From an uncultured beta proteobacterium (GTDB lineage Bacteria; Pseudomonadota; Gammaproteobacteria; Burkholderiales; Burkholderiaceae_C): DNA of 64,000 nt. A model generated the notes under the pieces. That model had not been told where the DNA came from. It worked only from the letters and a program-made list of their open reading frames with translations, and ran no database searches. Made by a program: the position numbers and the translations under genes. The stretch is from positions 17,212 through 81,211 of the forward strand of contig CAISLN010000086.1 in assembly GCA_903886275.1 (NCBI GenBank), given 5' to 3'. This document shows positions 9,630 to 18,683 of the stretch, one piece after another (positions within the stretch are counted from its first letter, which is position 1; each line of letters starts with the position of its first letter).

Positions 9630-9935
9630 GGGGATAGCTTAATTGCTTTTTGTCAGCCCGGGCCCATTCCACAGGGAACGCACAAACGGACAGCTGACAT
9701 TTTTCGATGCTGTGCATGGACTCCATCACGCATAAAAAAGTCCATCTAAACCTGCGATTTCTCAAGTATCTCCCGGTTTTTTATGCAGGGCTTACTTCAC
9801 ACATTCAAATACAAACTTCACTCGCAAGGGTGAAGAAAAAATAACAATGGAATCCCCAATAAAATACAATCCACATTGAGAATTATCAAAAAATTCATTG
9901 CAGAAAATCAATAACCACAACACCTATTCATCACA

Positions 9936-9954
9936 GATATTTTTGAGAAATATC
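9936..9954. repeat. Inverted repeat GATATTT-N5-AAATATC
   Basis: Perfect 7-base arms around TTGAG, about 210 bases before the first pilin gene. It could be a regulator site or a cruciform in AT-rich DNA; no matching regulator can be named. Confidence 0.45.
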
Positions 9955-10035
9955 AAAATTTACGCCAACGGAAACGAATAGACTCCAAGCCTCAAAAAAT
10001 TCAATGCCCTGTTCACGCATGCGCCAATATGAAAA

Positions 10036-10055
10036 TATATGGCATATACCATATA
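10036..10055. promoter_or_regulatory. Candidate operator, inverted repeat TATATGG-N6-CCATATA
   Basis: Perfect 7-base arms, with a 6-base centre (CATATA) that contains a TATA palindrome, give an almost fully symmetric 20-base element about 110 bases before the first pilin ATG. Size and position suit a dimeric activator or repressor; the LuxR-type regulator at the end of the operon is one possible partner. This is inference. Confidence 0.4.
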
Positions 10056-10165
10056 GAAAAGTGAATTTTTAAATAACATACTGACTACACACTCCGACCA
10101 AGCGACGAATGCCAGTCGGGTGTAAATGGTGTTTTATTATCCGACATTTTTTTATGGAGTATTAC

Positions 10166-10639
10166 ATGAAAAATCTAAAAATGAACGTTCTCGCCGCGGC
10201 TTGTGTCGGCACGATGCTCGTTGCGGGTAGCGCCTCTGCTACCGATGTCAGTACCCTGACCGTCAATGGATTCGTACCCGCCATGTGCGAATTTGCATCG
10301 CCAAACTACGTCATTAACTTCGGTACACTGGACCCAACCAGTTCTGTGTCTGCAGTTTCTGGCACCAACCTGACCTACCGCTGCACCAGGGGTACCTATG
10401 CGCAATACATCAGGATTGACGGAGGTCCTGGGACATCACCCCGCCCAGTTACTCTTCACAATGGCATCAACGGCATGGCAGCAACTCTGAACTGGGCCCT
10501 TCCGATGACTCCTGGTGGCGGTTTTGGCGCGGTGGCGCCTATCTCCACGCCGGTGACGGCGACGATTGCTGCAGCCGATCTCAACTCCGCAGTGGCGGGT
10601 GTTTACACCGGCACCTACATGATGCTGATCCAACCGTAA
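10166..10639 (+). CDS. Spore-coat-U-type (SCPU) pilin, probable major subunit
   Basis: A 157-residue exported subunit of an archaic (Csu/sigma) chaperone-usher pilus. The signal peptide ends at SASA, giving a mature start TDVSTLTVNG. Two Cys (in MCEF and YRCTRG) would form the subunit disulfide; NFGTLDP and a C-terminal YTGTYMMLIQ strand fit the SCPU fold that is completed by donor-strand exchange. The ATG at 10166 follows GGAG (10156-10159); an ATG at 10154 is an alternative. First gene of the operon, so probably the shaft subunit. Confidence 0.85.
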   Translation: MKNLKMNVLAAACVGTMLVAGSASATDVSTLTVNGFVPAMCEFASPNYVINFGTLDPTSSVSAVSGTNLTYRCTRGTYAQYIRIDGGPGTSPRPVTLHNGINGMAATLNWALPMTPGGGFGAVAPISTPVTATIAAADLNSAVAGVYTGTYMMLIQP

Positions 10640-10646
10640 GCAGCAA

Positions 10647-11420
10647 ATGCAGTGCCAAAACACGAACTGGTTGAAGGCACTCGTCAAGGCAGCCCCTTTC
10701 GGGGTCGCCTTGATGTGGTGGACTGCTATTGAGCCGCTGCCTGCACAGGCGGCAGAGTTTTCCATCTACCCCACCGGAATGGAATTTGCACCTGGGTCAC
10801 GTGCATCGGTTATTGGAATACAGAATAAGGATAAGCGCTCCATACGTTTTCAAATGACTTTGGTTGAATGGACGCAAGATGCAAAAGGTGAAGATGTTTA
10901 CACGCCGAGTGATGACCTTATTTATTTCCCGCGGCAATTGACCATAAAACCGGGCGATAGGTCCGTGGTGCGCGTTGGACCCAAAGTTATTCCAACGAAC
11001 ACCGAGAAGACGTACCGATTGAAGGTCGAGGAATTGCCTGAGCCCATACCAGAGAATATAGGTTCTGCCATTGGCCTGACGATCACCTTTGCCATACCCG
11101 TATTTTTGGGAAAACCAGATACAAAGCCTATTGCCTCCATCGCTTCGCTGGCGATGCAAGATGGAAAGTTGGCTGCCACCGTACAAAACAAGGGCAATTC
11201 GCACTTCCGGATTGAGACATTGGAGGTTAAGAGTGCCAATGGCTATACCCAGAGCATTGGAGGATGGTATTTACTCTCCGGTGCAAGCCGGCAATACACC
11301 TTGGACATACCGCCCGATGTGTGCCGCGCGCAAAAGCGCATCAGCCTGAACGTCAAAGTGGGCGAGCACAACTTCTCATCCGATTTGGACATCAACCCCT
11401 CCATGTGTGGAACCACATGA
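10647..11420 (+). CDS. Periplasmic pilus chaperone (PapD/CsuC-like)
   Basis: Holds pilin subunits in the periplasm and delivers them to the usher. The 257-residue product has a signal peptide (cleavage near AQAAE), an N-terminal immunoglobulin-like domain with FSIYPTGMEF and the conserved strand LTIKPGDRSVVRVGP, and a second domain starting near FAIPVFLG. Cys near the end (VCRAQ and SMCG) may form a disulfide. It starts 7 bp after the pilin and overlaps no gene; the usher start follows within 20 bp. Confidence 0.88.
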   Translation: MQCQNTNWLKALVKAAPFGVALMWWTAIEPLPAQAAEFSIYPTGMEFAPGSRASVIGIQNKDKRSIRFQMTLVEWTQDAKGEDVYTPSDDLIYFPRQLTIKPGDRSVVRVGPKVIPTNTEKTYRLKVEELPEPIPENIGSAIGLTITFAIPVFLGKPDTKPIASIASLAMQDGKLAATVQNKGNSHFRIETLEVKSANGYTQSIGGWYLLSGASRQYTLDIPPDVCRAQKRISLNVKVGEHNFSSDLDINPSMCGTT

Positions 11421-11439
11421 CATAGAAAGCACCCTCACC

Positions 11440-13797
11440 ATGCAGCGGCTCCATAAAAACAAAAATATCGGACTTGCGCTTGCCCTCGCTCTCCTCTTGG
11501 GTACCGCCGTGGCAGTTGCTGCTGAGGAAGAAGGCATGTTCCTGGACATCAAGGTCAACCAGCAGCAGCGCGGAGAGTTTGCAATTTACCGAAACGCGGA
11601 GGGTGACGTTTTTGTTCGCCTGTCAGATTTCCCCCAACTGGGGCTCAAACATGACAGCAGCCTGCCGCGTGTGCGCATTGCGGGCGAGAGTGGCAGCTTT
11701 GTCTCCTTGCGTGACATGGGTGCCACCCACTTGGAACTGGACATCGTCCGCATGGCATTAGAGGTGGAGTTGCCGCCGGATGTGTTTGATCAAACCGCCC
11801 TTGATTTTGGCAATCAACAGACACGCAATGCGCTGGCGGCAGCGCAAAACAGTGGATTCCTGAACTACCGTCTGGCCGACACCGCATATGGTTCAGCAGA
11901 CCCCTCCCGTACCCTGGCTACCGAAATCGGGCTGCGCTATGGCAGCGTTCTGTTTCTCAACCAAAGCCAGTTCCGCGAGAACGCAGGCACTTCACGTTAT
12001 CTGTCGCAGTTGGTCTACGACAGACCCGAGGACCAGCAGCGCCTCATCGCCGGTGATTTCATAGGCACATCTGGCGAACTGGGCTCCACGCTCAACATGG
12101 GTGGCTTGAACTTTTCCAAGGTCTACAACATGACCCCGGAGCTGATTCCCCAACCGGTAGCCGGGTTTGCCGGCATTGCCAACTCGCCCTCGCAGGTGGA
12201 GGTACGCATGGGCGGCGTGCCTGTGGCCTTCTCACAGGTAGGAACGGGGCCATTTCAATTGCAAAACCTGCGCCAATACGGCGGCGCCAATGATGTGCAG
12301 GTCATCGTTCGCGACGCCTTGGGCCGCGAGCAGTTGTACACCTTCCCCTTCTATTATTCAGACCAGTCCCTGCGCCAAGGCTTGCATGAGTACAGCTATT
12401 CACTTGGAAAAATTCGCAGCAACCCGGGCCAACCCGATGAAGACTACGGCACAACGGCGTTATCGGCATTCCACCGTTTTGGCTACAGCGATGCGCTGAC
12501 GCTGGGTGGACGCGCCGAGGCAGCAGAGAACCTGAGCAATATCGGCGTGAGCGCCATCTGGCGCAGCGACCAGTGGGGCGTGCTGTCTGGCGCCTTGTCG
12601 GGCAGCAGTTACGCAGGGCTTACCGGTGATGCGCAAATGCTTTCATATCACTACCAGCAGTCCAGTTTCGGACTGCGCACGGTTGCCCGCAACTACAGCG
12701 CCAACTACGCACCCCTGGAAGCCCTGGTGGGCCGCTTCAACCGCAGCGGCGACTACGGCATCAACCTGTCTTGGTACCAGGGTCTGGGCCGCAGCCTGAG
12801 TCTGGATTACACACTGACCCAGACGCGCGATCAGGGCGACACGCATGCGACCAGTCTCAACTACTACCAAAACTTAGGAAGCAATAGCGTGCTGTATGCC
12901 ACCTTGCAACGCACAGATGGCAGCAACGGCTCCGAACCCAACACATCGTTGTTTGTCGGCTGGATCTACCGTTTTGGTGACAAGTTCACCGCATCCGCAA
13001 GCGCCAACACAGACGAGAAGGGGAATCAGCGACTGTTCACCCAACTGGCGCGTGACGTACCTGTGGGTGAAGGTCTTGGATACCGGGTCGGCTGGAGCGG
13101 AACCCAGCCTGACAACTCCGACCGCTTCAATGGCTATGCGCAGTGGAACCTGCCTGCGGCCAGCCTGTCCTTGGACGCAAACACCTATCCCGCCCAGGGT
13201 GGTAATCAAGACTACCGCGAACTTGCCGTTGGAGGCTCGGTCGCATTTGCTGGCACCGCCTGGGGCTTTTCAAGGCAGATCACTGACAGCTTTGCCATCG
13301 TCCAGATGGGGGCTCCTGTAGCCGGGGTGCCGGTCATGGCCAACAGCCAGCAAATTGGCGTCAGCAATGCCAGTGGGCAGGTCATCAGCCCCTACCTAGG
13401 GTCTTTCTACGAGTCGCGCATTTCCATGGATGACAAGCGTGTTCCGTTGGATTACGCGATGGGCAAGGAATACTTCACCGTCAAGCCCGCGTACCGCAGT
13501 GGCGTGGGTGTGAACTTCGGTTTGCGGCGTGTGCAAGGGCTAGCCGGCGTGATCCGTATGCGCGTGGGTGACGACACACCCACGGCAGACAACCAACTCG
13601 TAGCTCTTACCAAGGATGGCCTGCTCGTACAGGAAATTCAGATCGGTAGGGACGGTCATTTCTATATCGAAAACATAGCCCCCGGCGACTACCGCGGTGA
13701 GATACAGGGCACCAAAAGACCCTGTGGCTTTGCAATGCAGGTGCCGGACACCGGGGAAGCTGTTTTCACTTTGCCAGGAGACCTCATCTGTGAATAA
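11440..13797 (+). CDS. Outer-membrane pilus usher (CsuD/FimD-like)
   Basis: Forms the outer-membrane pore through which pilins are polymerised and secreted. The 785-residue protein has a signal peptide (to about VAVAAEEE), an N-terminal chaperone-binding domain, a long Tyr/Ser-rich 24-strand barrel region with a plug, and C-terminal domains ending in GDLICE. It is somewhat shorter than FimD (about 830-880), as is usual for archaic ushers. The ATG at 11440 is chosen because the signal peptide starts just after it. The end overlaps the next gene by 8 bp. Confidence 0.92.
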   Translation: MQRLHKNKNIGLALALALLLGTAVAVAAEEEGMFLDIKVNQQQRGEFAIYRNAEGDVFVRLSDFPQLGLKHDSSLPRVRIAGESGSFVSLRDMGATHLELDIVRMALEVELPPDVFDQTALDFGNQQTRNALAAAQNSGFLNYRLADTAYGSADPSRTLATEIGLRYGSVLFLNQSQFRENAGTSRYLSQLVYDRPEDQQRLIAGDFIGTSGELGSTLNMGGLNFSKVYNMTPELIPQPVAGFAGIANSPSQVEVRMGGVPVAFSQVGTGPFQLQNLRQYGGANDVQVIVRDALGREQLYTFPFYYSDQSLRQGLHEYSYSLGKIRSNPGQPDEDYGTTALSAFHRFGYSDALTLGGRAEAAENLSNIGVSAIWRSDQWGVLSGALSGSSYAGLTGDAQMLSYHYQQSSFGLRTVARNYSANYAPLEALVGRFNRSGDYGINLSWYQGLGRSLSLDYTLTQTRDQGDTHATSLNYYQNLGSNSVLYATLQRTDGSNGSEPNTSLFVGWIYRFGDKFTASASANTDEKGNQRLFTQLARDVPVGEGLGYRVGWSGTQPDNSDRFNGYAQWNLPAASLSLDANTYPAQGGNQDYRELAVGGSVAFAGTAWGFSRQITDSFAIVQMGAPVAGVPVMANSQQIGVSNASGQVISPYLGSFYESRISMDDKRVPLDYAMGKEYFTVKPAYRSGVGVNFGLRRVQGLAGVIRMRVGDDTPTADNQLVALTKDGLLVQEIQIGRDGHFYIENIAPGDYRGEIQGTKRPCGFAMQVPDTGEAVFTLPGDLICE

Positions 13798-14272
13798 ATC
13801 TACCTTCAACCTCCATGCGCTGCAAGCCTTTTGGGTCGCAATGGCATGCATCTCGGGCAGCAGTTGCCTCCACGCCGGCATCGTGTGCCACGTTACCAGC
13901 GCAGCGTTGGCATTTGGCATGTACGACCCGTCCGTCAACAGCCCCACCGACGGGGTGGGAACCGTCAATTTGACATGCACCAACCTTATGACAGCCCACC
14001 CCAACGGCGCCACGGTCGCACTCAGCATCAGTCCCACCGGCAAGCGCCAGATGGGCGGCAATGGGGATGCCCTGAGCTATGGCATCTACAGCAACAGCGC
14101 ACGCTCCGCAAACTGGGGGGACGGCGCAGCAGCACCCCAATTGGGTACCGGGGCCATGCAGGCCAATGAGACCAAAAACTTACGCTTCACGCTGTACGGC
14201 CGCATACCGCCGCTGCAGAACATTGCCGCAGGCCACTACTCAGACTCCCTGCTAATCACCATCACACCTTGA
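13790..14272 (+). CDS. Second SCPU-type pilin, possible tip or minor subunit
   Basis: 160 residues starting at a GTG inside the end of the usher gene, preceded by a good CCAGGAG ribosome site at 13774-13780. Signal peptide, then a single SCPU-like domain with Cys in IVCHV and LTCTN and a C-terminal YSDSLLITITP strand. In known Csu pili the tip adhesin has two domains; here only one is present, so adhesin status is uncertain. The next gene begins 8 bp after its stop. Confidence 0.82.
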   Translation: MNKSTFNLHALQAFWVAMACISGSSCLHAGIVCHVTSAALAFGMYDPSVNSPTDGVGTVNLTCTNLMTAHPNGATVALSISPTGKRQMGGNGDALSYGIYSNSARSANWGDGAAAPQLGTGAMQANETKNLRFTLYGRIPPLQNIAAGHYSDSLLITITP

Positions 14273-14280
14273 TTCCAACC

Positions 14281-15168
14281 ATGACGACCACTCCCCATAC
14301 GATGGCATCGCCCTTGCCCTTGGGCATGTTTCTAAGCTCTGCAGGACTGGTGCAGCCGGATCAGGTGAAGTACGCGCTGGACTTGCAGCGCGCCACCGGC
14401 GAAAAGCTGGGCGAAGTTCTGGTCCGGCAGGCGGCAATAGACCCCAAAGATATCGCCGCAGCCGTGGAAGTGCAGCAGCAGGTGCGCCAACATTTGGCCA
14501 ATGGCAAAACAACCCACATCCTGCCGGAATGTTTGAGCATGGGCGAACTGCTGGTAGCCCGGGGCGATGTGTCGCGTGCGGTGCTCAACAAAGCCCTGCA
14601 AAGTAAACCCAAGGGTACGCCACTGGGTGAGGTATTGGTCAAGATGGGAGCCGTGAAGCCCGAAACGCTGTCCCATGTCTTGCCGCTGCAAAAGCGCCTG
14701 CTCAGTGCGGTGCTGTGTGCAGGCTTGGGGTTTGCATTTGCAGCACAAACGCCCAGAGCCGCAACCGGCAGTTCATCGCGCTTGCTGATCACGGCCACCG
14801 TGGCCAAAAGCATGCAGGTCACCATCAAGAGCCACCCTGGCGGGTTTACGGTAACCGAGCAGGACATGGCACGCGGCTACGTGGACGTTGCGCTTGCCAG
14901 CCAGTTTGACATCAAGACCAATAGCGCCGAGGGCGTGGCTTTGGAGTTCCATGGCGCGCACAAGGGTGGCGTCATCCAACAGGTGCACATCACCGGTGGC
15001 GCCAGCGGATTCCAGATGCCGGCATCTGGCGGCGTCATGCTGCTTCAAGGGGGCTGGCGCCCTACGGTCACCCGGAGTTTCAAGCTGCGCTACCGCTTGC
15101 ACCTGGGTCCCAACGCCGAACCAGGCACGCATGACTGGCCCTATGCGATGACCGTCACCGCCCTGTAA
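14281..15168 (+). CDS. Membrane protein with tandem MshE-N-like modules and an exported beta-rich domain
   Basis: 295 residues in three parts. Residues 13-65 hold two 24-residue motifs of the MshEN (GspE N-terminal, cyclic-di-GMP-binding) pattern: LGxxLxxxGxV...L..Q at 13-36 and 42-65, separated by exactly five residues. A second, looser pair lies at 86-109 and 114-137. Residues 139-155 are a hydrophobic segment. Residues ~165-295 are beta-rich, with VTEQDMARGYVDV and LGPNAEPGTHDW, and look extracytoplasmic. The conserved first Arg of the motif is replaced (P13, K42). An alternative TTG start at 14269 exists. Read as a cytoplasmic sensor joined to a periplasmic pilus-associated domain; function is inferred. 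Confidence 0.7.
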   Translation: MTTTPHTMASPLPLGMFLSSAGLVQPDQVKYALDLQRATGEKLGEVLVRQAAIDPKDIAAAVEVQQQVRQHLANGKTTHILPECLSMGELLVARGDVSRAVLNKALQSKPKGTPLGEVLVKMGAVKPETLSHVLPLQKRLLSAVLCAGLGFAFAAQTPRAATGSSSRLLITATVAKSMQVTIKSHPGGFTVTEQDMARGYVDVALASQFDIKTNSAEGVALEFHGAHKGGVIQQVHITGGASGFQMPASGGVMLLQGGWRPTVTRSFKLRYRLHLGPNAEPGTHDWPYAMTVTAL

Positions 15169-15192
15169 CGCAACACATTTGACTCTACCCTC

Positions 15193-15852
15193 ATGAATAC
15201 CTGGCCTTTGATACTGATCGTGGACGACTCCAGCGCAGATACACAGAACCTCGCCGACATGCTCAGTCTGGAATACCGAATCAAGCTTGCACACAACGGC
15301 GTAGACGCACTGGATATGGTTCAGAGAAGTCCGCGTCCGGATCTGATACTGCTGGACCTTCTAATACCGGGAATGGACGGCCTTGCGTTGTGCAAACGCT
15401 TGAAGCAATCTACCACCACGCGTGACATTCCGGTGGTCTTTGTGACCGCAGTGCAAGATGCATCGCAAGAAGCCAGGGCTCTGGAACTGCAGGCCGCAGA
15501 CTACATCACCAAACCCTTTTCGGTGGACGTGGCACGGGCACGGATTCGCAACGCCCTGTGGTCAAGGCTCAAGTCACATCCCACTCCTGCACTGCCCAAC
15601 GGCCATTCCAATGGTGGTCAGTCTCATGGAGACCTCCCTCCCCCGGAATCATTGCCGCGCCTAGGCAAGCGGGAGATGGAAGTGATGGCGCTCATCGTCG
15701 AGGGTCTGACCTCCGCAGAAGTTGCCGCACAACTCTTTATCGCCAAGGGCACGGTCGAGGTGCACCGGGAAAACATCATGCGCAAACTGGGCGTGCGCAA
15801 CATCGCCGGACTGGTGAAGTGCGCCGTGCGCAACGGGCTAGCTGCGCCCTGA
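15193..15852 (+). CDS. LuxR/NarL-type response regulator
   Basis: 219 residues: an intact receiver (acidic pair D11/D12, phosphoacceptor D55 in LLDLLIPG, T85, K107 in ITKPF), a Pro/Gly-rich linker (about 127-153) and a C-terminal LuxR helix-turn-helix (from about 155, with VAAQLFIAKGTVEVH). Likely a transcription factor for the pilus operon or other targets. No cognate kinase lies beside it. It ends one base from the convergent M16 gene stop, so the accessory block ends sharply here. Confidence 0.92.
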   Translation: MNTWPLILIVDDSSADTQNLADMLSLEYRIKLAHNGVDALDMVQRSPRPDLILLDLLIPGMDGLALCKRLKQSTTTRDIPVVFVTAVQDASQEARALELQAADYITKPFSVDVARARIRNALWSRLKSHPTPALPNGHSNGGQSHGDLPPPESLPRLGKREMEVMALIVEGLTSAEVAAQLFIAKGTVEVHRENIMRKLGVRNIAGLVKCAVRNGLAAP

Positions 15853-15853
15853 G

Positions 15854-17203
15854 CTATTTGACCTCTTCTGCCCCCAGCACCACTGTCACCATTTTTTCGG
15901 GCTGCAGGGTGCGGGCAAAGGCAGAGCGGATATCGGCCACGGTGAGCTGTTGCACCTGTGCCGTCCAGGTCTCCAGGTAGTCCAGCGCAAGTCCGTTCCA
16001 GGCGATGTTGGCCACGTTGTCGAGCAGCTTGCGGTTGCTGTCCAAGCGCAGGGCAAAGCCGCCTATCAAATTGTCCTTGGCCGCCTGCAGCTCCTTTTCG
16101 GTCGGGCCGTCGGCCACGAACTGGGCCAGCACCTCGCGCACCAGGGCCAGCGCCTGCTGGGCCTGGTCGGGGCGGGTCTGCAGGCCTATGGTGAAGGCAC
16201 CGGCATGCAGACCTGGCGCAAAGCTGCTGGAGACACCATAGGTCAGGCCCCGCTTTTCGCGCACCTCCTCGGTCAACCGCGCGGTAAAGCCCCCGCCACC
16301 CAAAATGTGGTTGCCCACCGTCAGCGCAAAAAAATCCTTTGAATCGCGCTTGAAGCCGGGCTGGCCCACCAGCACATGGGCCTGTGCCGAGGCAAAGGCC
16401 ATGCGCTCCTCATGGGCAGCCGCAAGCGGCGCCACCTCGACAACGGCTGGCAGGGCCACGCAGTTGCCGCTCGGTAAATGCGCCAGCAACTTGGCCACCA
16501 GCGCATCGGCCTGGGCGCGGTTCAACGCACCGACGATGCTGACCTTGGCACCGCAGGCCTTGAGCGATTGCGCATGCTGAGAGCGCATGTCGGAGGCGCT
16601 GATGCGGCCCAGGCTCTGCTCGGTGCTCTCAAAACCATAGGGATGCTCGCCATAGACGGCGTGGGCATAGGCGCGAGCGGCCAGGGTGGCGGGCCGGGTA
16701 TTGGCCTCCTTCAGGCTGGCCACCAGCTTGGGCCGGTCGCGCAGCCAGGGCGCATCCGGAAACACCGGCTCACCCAATTGGCGCGCGGCCAGCGCCGTGG
16801 CCTTTTCCAGCAGGTCCGCATAGGTCAACGAGCGCAGCGAGAAGCTCAGTCGATCGGCATTGGCGCCGCCGCCAAAACTAGCACCCAGGTCGGCCCAAGC
16901 GTCGCTCAGGCCGTTCTCATCGAGCGCCGGTTCGCCGCCACTGGCCTTCACGCCGTAGGCCGTGGCTGAGGCCATCAAGTTGGCAAGACCAGGCCTGGCT
17001 TGCGGGTCACGCCTGCCACCGGCATCGAAATCAATCTGCACATCGACCATGGGGTTGGCCGGGCTTTGCACCAAATACAACTGGGCGCCCGAGGCCTGAC
17101 TCCATTGTTCAATCGGAATGGCCGCCTGGCTGACGCTCGCCAGCAACAGACCGGCGAGAGACGCCAGCAGCCTGCGCGTGTTGTGGGGGAAAAAAGGTTT
17201 CAT
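15854..17203 (-). CDS. M16 peptidase-like protein, non-catalytic subunit
   Basis: 449 residues with a signal peptide (ends near SQAA). It lacks the HxxEH zinc motif but keeps the C-terminal-type element REKRGLTYGVSS, whose Arg/Tyr pair helps substrate binding in the partner subunit. Such proteins pair with a catalytic M16 subunit encoded next door (the gene at 17222-18655, 18 bp upstream). Probably a periplasmic heterodimer; substrate unknown. Confidence 0.9.
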   Translation of the reverse strand: MKPFFPHNTRRLLASLAGLLLASVSQAAIPIEQWSQASGAQLYLVQSPANPMVDVQIDFDAGGRRDPQARPGLANLMASATAYGVKASGGEPALDENGLSDAWADLGASFGGGANADRLSFSLRSLTYADLLEKATALAARQLGEPVFPDAPWLRDRPKLVASLKEANTRPATLAARAYAHAVYGEHPYGFESTEQSLGRISASDMRSQHAQSLKACGAKVSIVGALNRAQADALVAKLLAHLPSGNCVALPAVVEVAPLAAAHEERMAFASAQAHVLVGQPGFKRDSKDFFALTVGNHILGGGGFTARLTEEVREKRGLTYGVSSSFAPGLHAGAFTIGLQTRPDQAQQALALVREVLAQFVADGPTEKELQAAKDNLIGGFALRLDSNRKLLDNVANIAWNGLALDYLETWTAQVQQLTVADIRSAFARTLQPEKMVTVVLGAEEVK

Positions 17204-17221
17204 GCTGAGGGGCTCGCTGGT

Positions 17222-18655
17222 TCAGTGGCGCATGCCGGCGGGCGCTAAGCGGGGCCTGCGCGCCCTGTCCAAGGGCTGGGGCAGCAGGGTTGCTACGGTG
17301 AGCGCATCGTCGCCAAAATAGCTCGCCGCCACCGCCTGCACTTGAAGCACGGTGACGCCGCGCAGGCGGGCAATCAGTTTTTCATCGGCATCGATGGGCA
17401 GGCCTATGGCCCAGTTGCTGCCCAGGATACGGCCCTGGTTAAAGACGCTGTCCATCTTGTAAACCTCGCTGGCCACCCACTGGTTTTTCACACGCCGCAG
17501 TTCGGCCTCGGCCACTCCTTCCTTGGCGACCAGCACGAGTTGGGCGCGCAGGGCGGCCTCCACCTGAGCGGCCGTCTTGCCCGCTGCGGGCACGCCGTAG
17601 AGCATGCAGAACTCGGGACCGCGCGCGCCCAGACCGCAGTAGGCGCCGGCGCTGTCGGCCACATGGTCGTCGGACTGGGTCAGGGCGCGGTCCAGCCTGG
17701 CGTTGTCATAGCCGCTGAGCACGGCGGCCAGCACCGTCAGGGCCAGGGCGTCGTTGCTGGCGGCGTCACTGTCACCACTGCTCTCCAGTGCGGCAGGCGC
17801 CAAGCTGGGAATCTTGAAGGCCAGGGTCACGCTGGCCTGCTCGGCCGGGGCCTTGAAGTCCAGGCGGCGCATGCCCGCCTGCTGTGGCTCCACACGCGGC
17901 TTGCGCGCCGGCAGGGCATGGCCGGCAATGCTGCCGTAGTACTTTTGCGCCAGGGCGTAGACGGCGTCTGGCTCCACATCGCCGGCCACCACCAGAGCGA
18001 CATTGGCCGGGGTGTACCAGCGCTGGTAGAAGGCGCGCGCGTCATCGGGCGTCATGGCGTCAAGGTCGTTCATCCAGCCCACAATCGGGCGGCGGTAAGG
18101 GGATGCGGTGAGCGCCACCGCGTTCAAGGCCTCGCCCAGCAGGGCATGGGGGTTGTCCTCGGTGCGCAGGCGGCGCTCTTCTTTGACCACCTCCAGCTCC
18201 TTGCGGAAATCTTCATCGCTCCACTGGTTATGGGCAAAGCGGTCGGCCTCCAGCTCCATCACATCGGCCAAGCGGTTCGCAGGAATCTGCTGGTAAAAGC
18301 CGGTGTAGTCCTTGCTGGTAAAGGCGTTCTCACGCCCGCCCAATGCCGCCACGCGGCGCGAGAAGTCGCCCGCCTTTACCGTGGGCGTGCCCTTGAACAG
18401 CATGTGCTCCAGCACATGGGCCACACCGCTGGTGCCGTCCACCTCGTCCATGGAGCCCACGCGCACCCACAGCATGTGCAAGGCGGTGGGGGCGCGATGG
18501 TCCGGGCGCACGATCAGCGTCATGCCGTTTTGCAAGCTGTATTCCCGCACGCTAGGTGCTTGCTGAGCGAGCGACGCAGCGGCCAGTGTGCCCAGGCCCA
18601 GCAGCAGCGCAAGCCGGGAATAGGTCCGCAATATCCAGTGGTTTGTGTGTTTCAT
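17222..18655 (-). CDS. M16 zinc metallopeptidase, catalytic subunit
   Basis: 477 residues with a signal peptide (ends near AASLAQQ). The inverted zinc motif HVLEH is at residues 80-84 (His80, catalytic Glu83, His84), with a further Glu in VVKEERRLR about 70 residues later, as the family requires. The start is the ATG at 18655, where the signal peptide begins; the frame stays open far upstream, antisense to ftsY, and that part is not coding. It is divergent from ftsY with 28 bp between the starts. Confidence 0.92.
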   Translation of the reverse strand: MKHTNHWILRTYSRLALLLGLGTLAAASLAQQAPSVREYSLQNGMTLIVRPDHRAPTALHMLWVRVGSMDEVDGTSGVAHVLEHMLFKGTPTVKAGDFSRRVAALGGRENAFTSKDYTGFYQQIPANRLADVMELEADRFAHNQWSDEDFRKELEVVKEERRLRTEDNPHALLGEALNAVALTASPYRRPIVGWMNDLDAMTPDDARAFYQRWYTPANVALVVAGDVEPDAVYALAQKYYGSIAGHALPARKPRVEPQQAGMRRLDFKAPAEQASVTLAFKIPSLAPAALESSGDSDAASNDALALTVLAAVLSGYDNARLDRALTQSDDHVADSAGAYCGLGARGPEFCMLYGVPAAGKTAAQVEAALRAQLVLVAKEGVAEAELRRVKNQWVASEVYKMDSVFNQGRILGSNWAIGLPIDADEKLIARLRGVTVLQVQAVAASYFGDDALTVATLLPQPLDRARRPRLAPAGMRH

Positions 18656-18683
18656 AGAATGGCCCATTCTAAGAACGGCATTC

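Larger units (their letters stand above)
9630..10165. other. AT-rich non-coding region upstream of the pilus operon
   Basis: About 535 bases without a convincing gene. From about 9770 onward it is much richer in A/T than the rest of the window, with many A and T runs. It holds two inverted repeats (listed separately) and presumably the promoter of the pilus operon. A Shine-Dalgarno GGAG lies at 10156-10159. The composition suggests DNA acquired from elsewhere or a silenced, highly regulated promoter region; no transposase or attachment repeat is visible. Confidence 0.6.
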
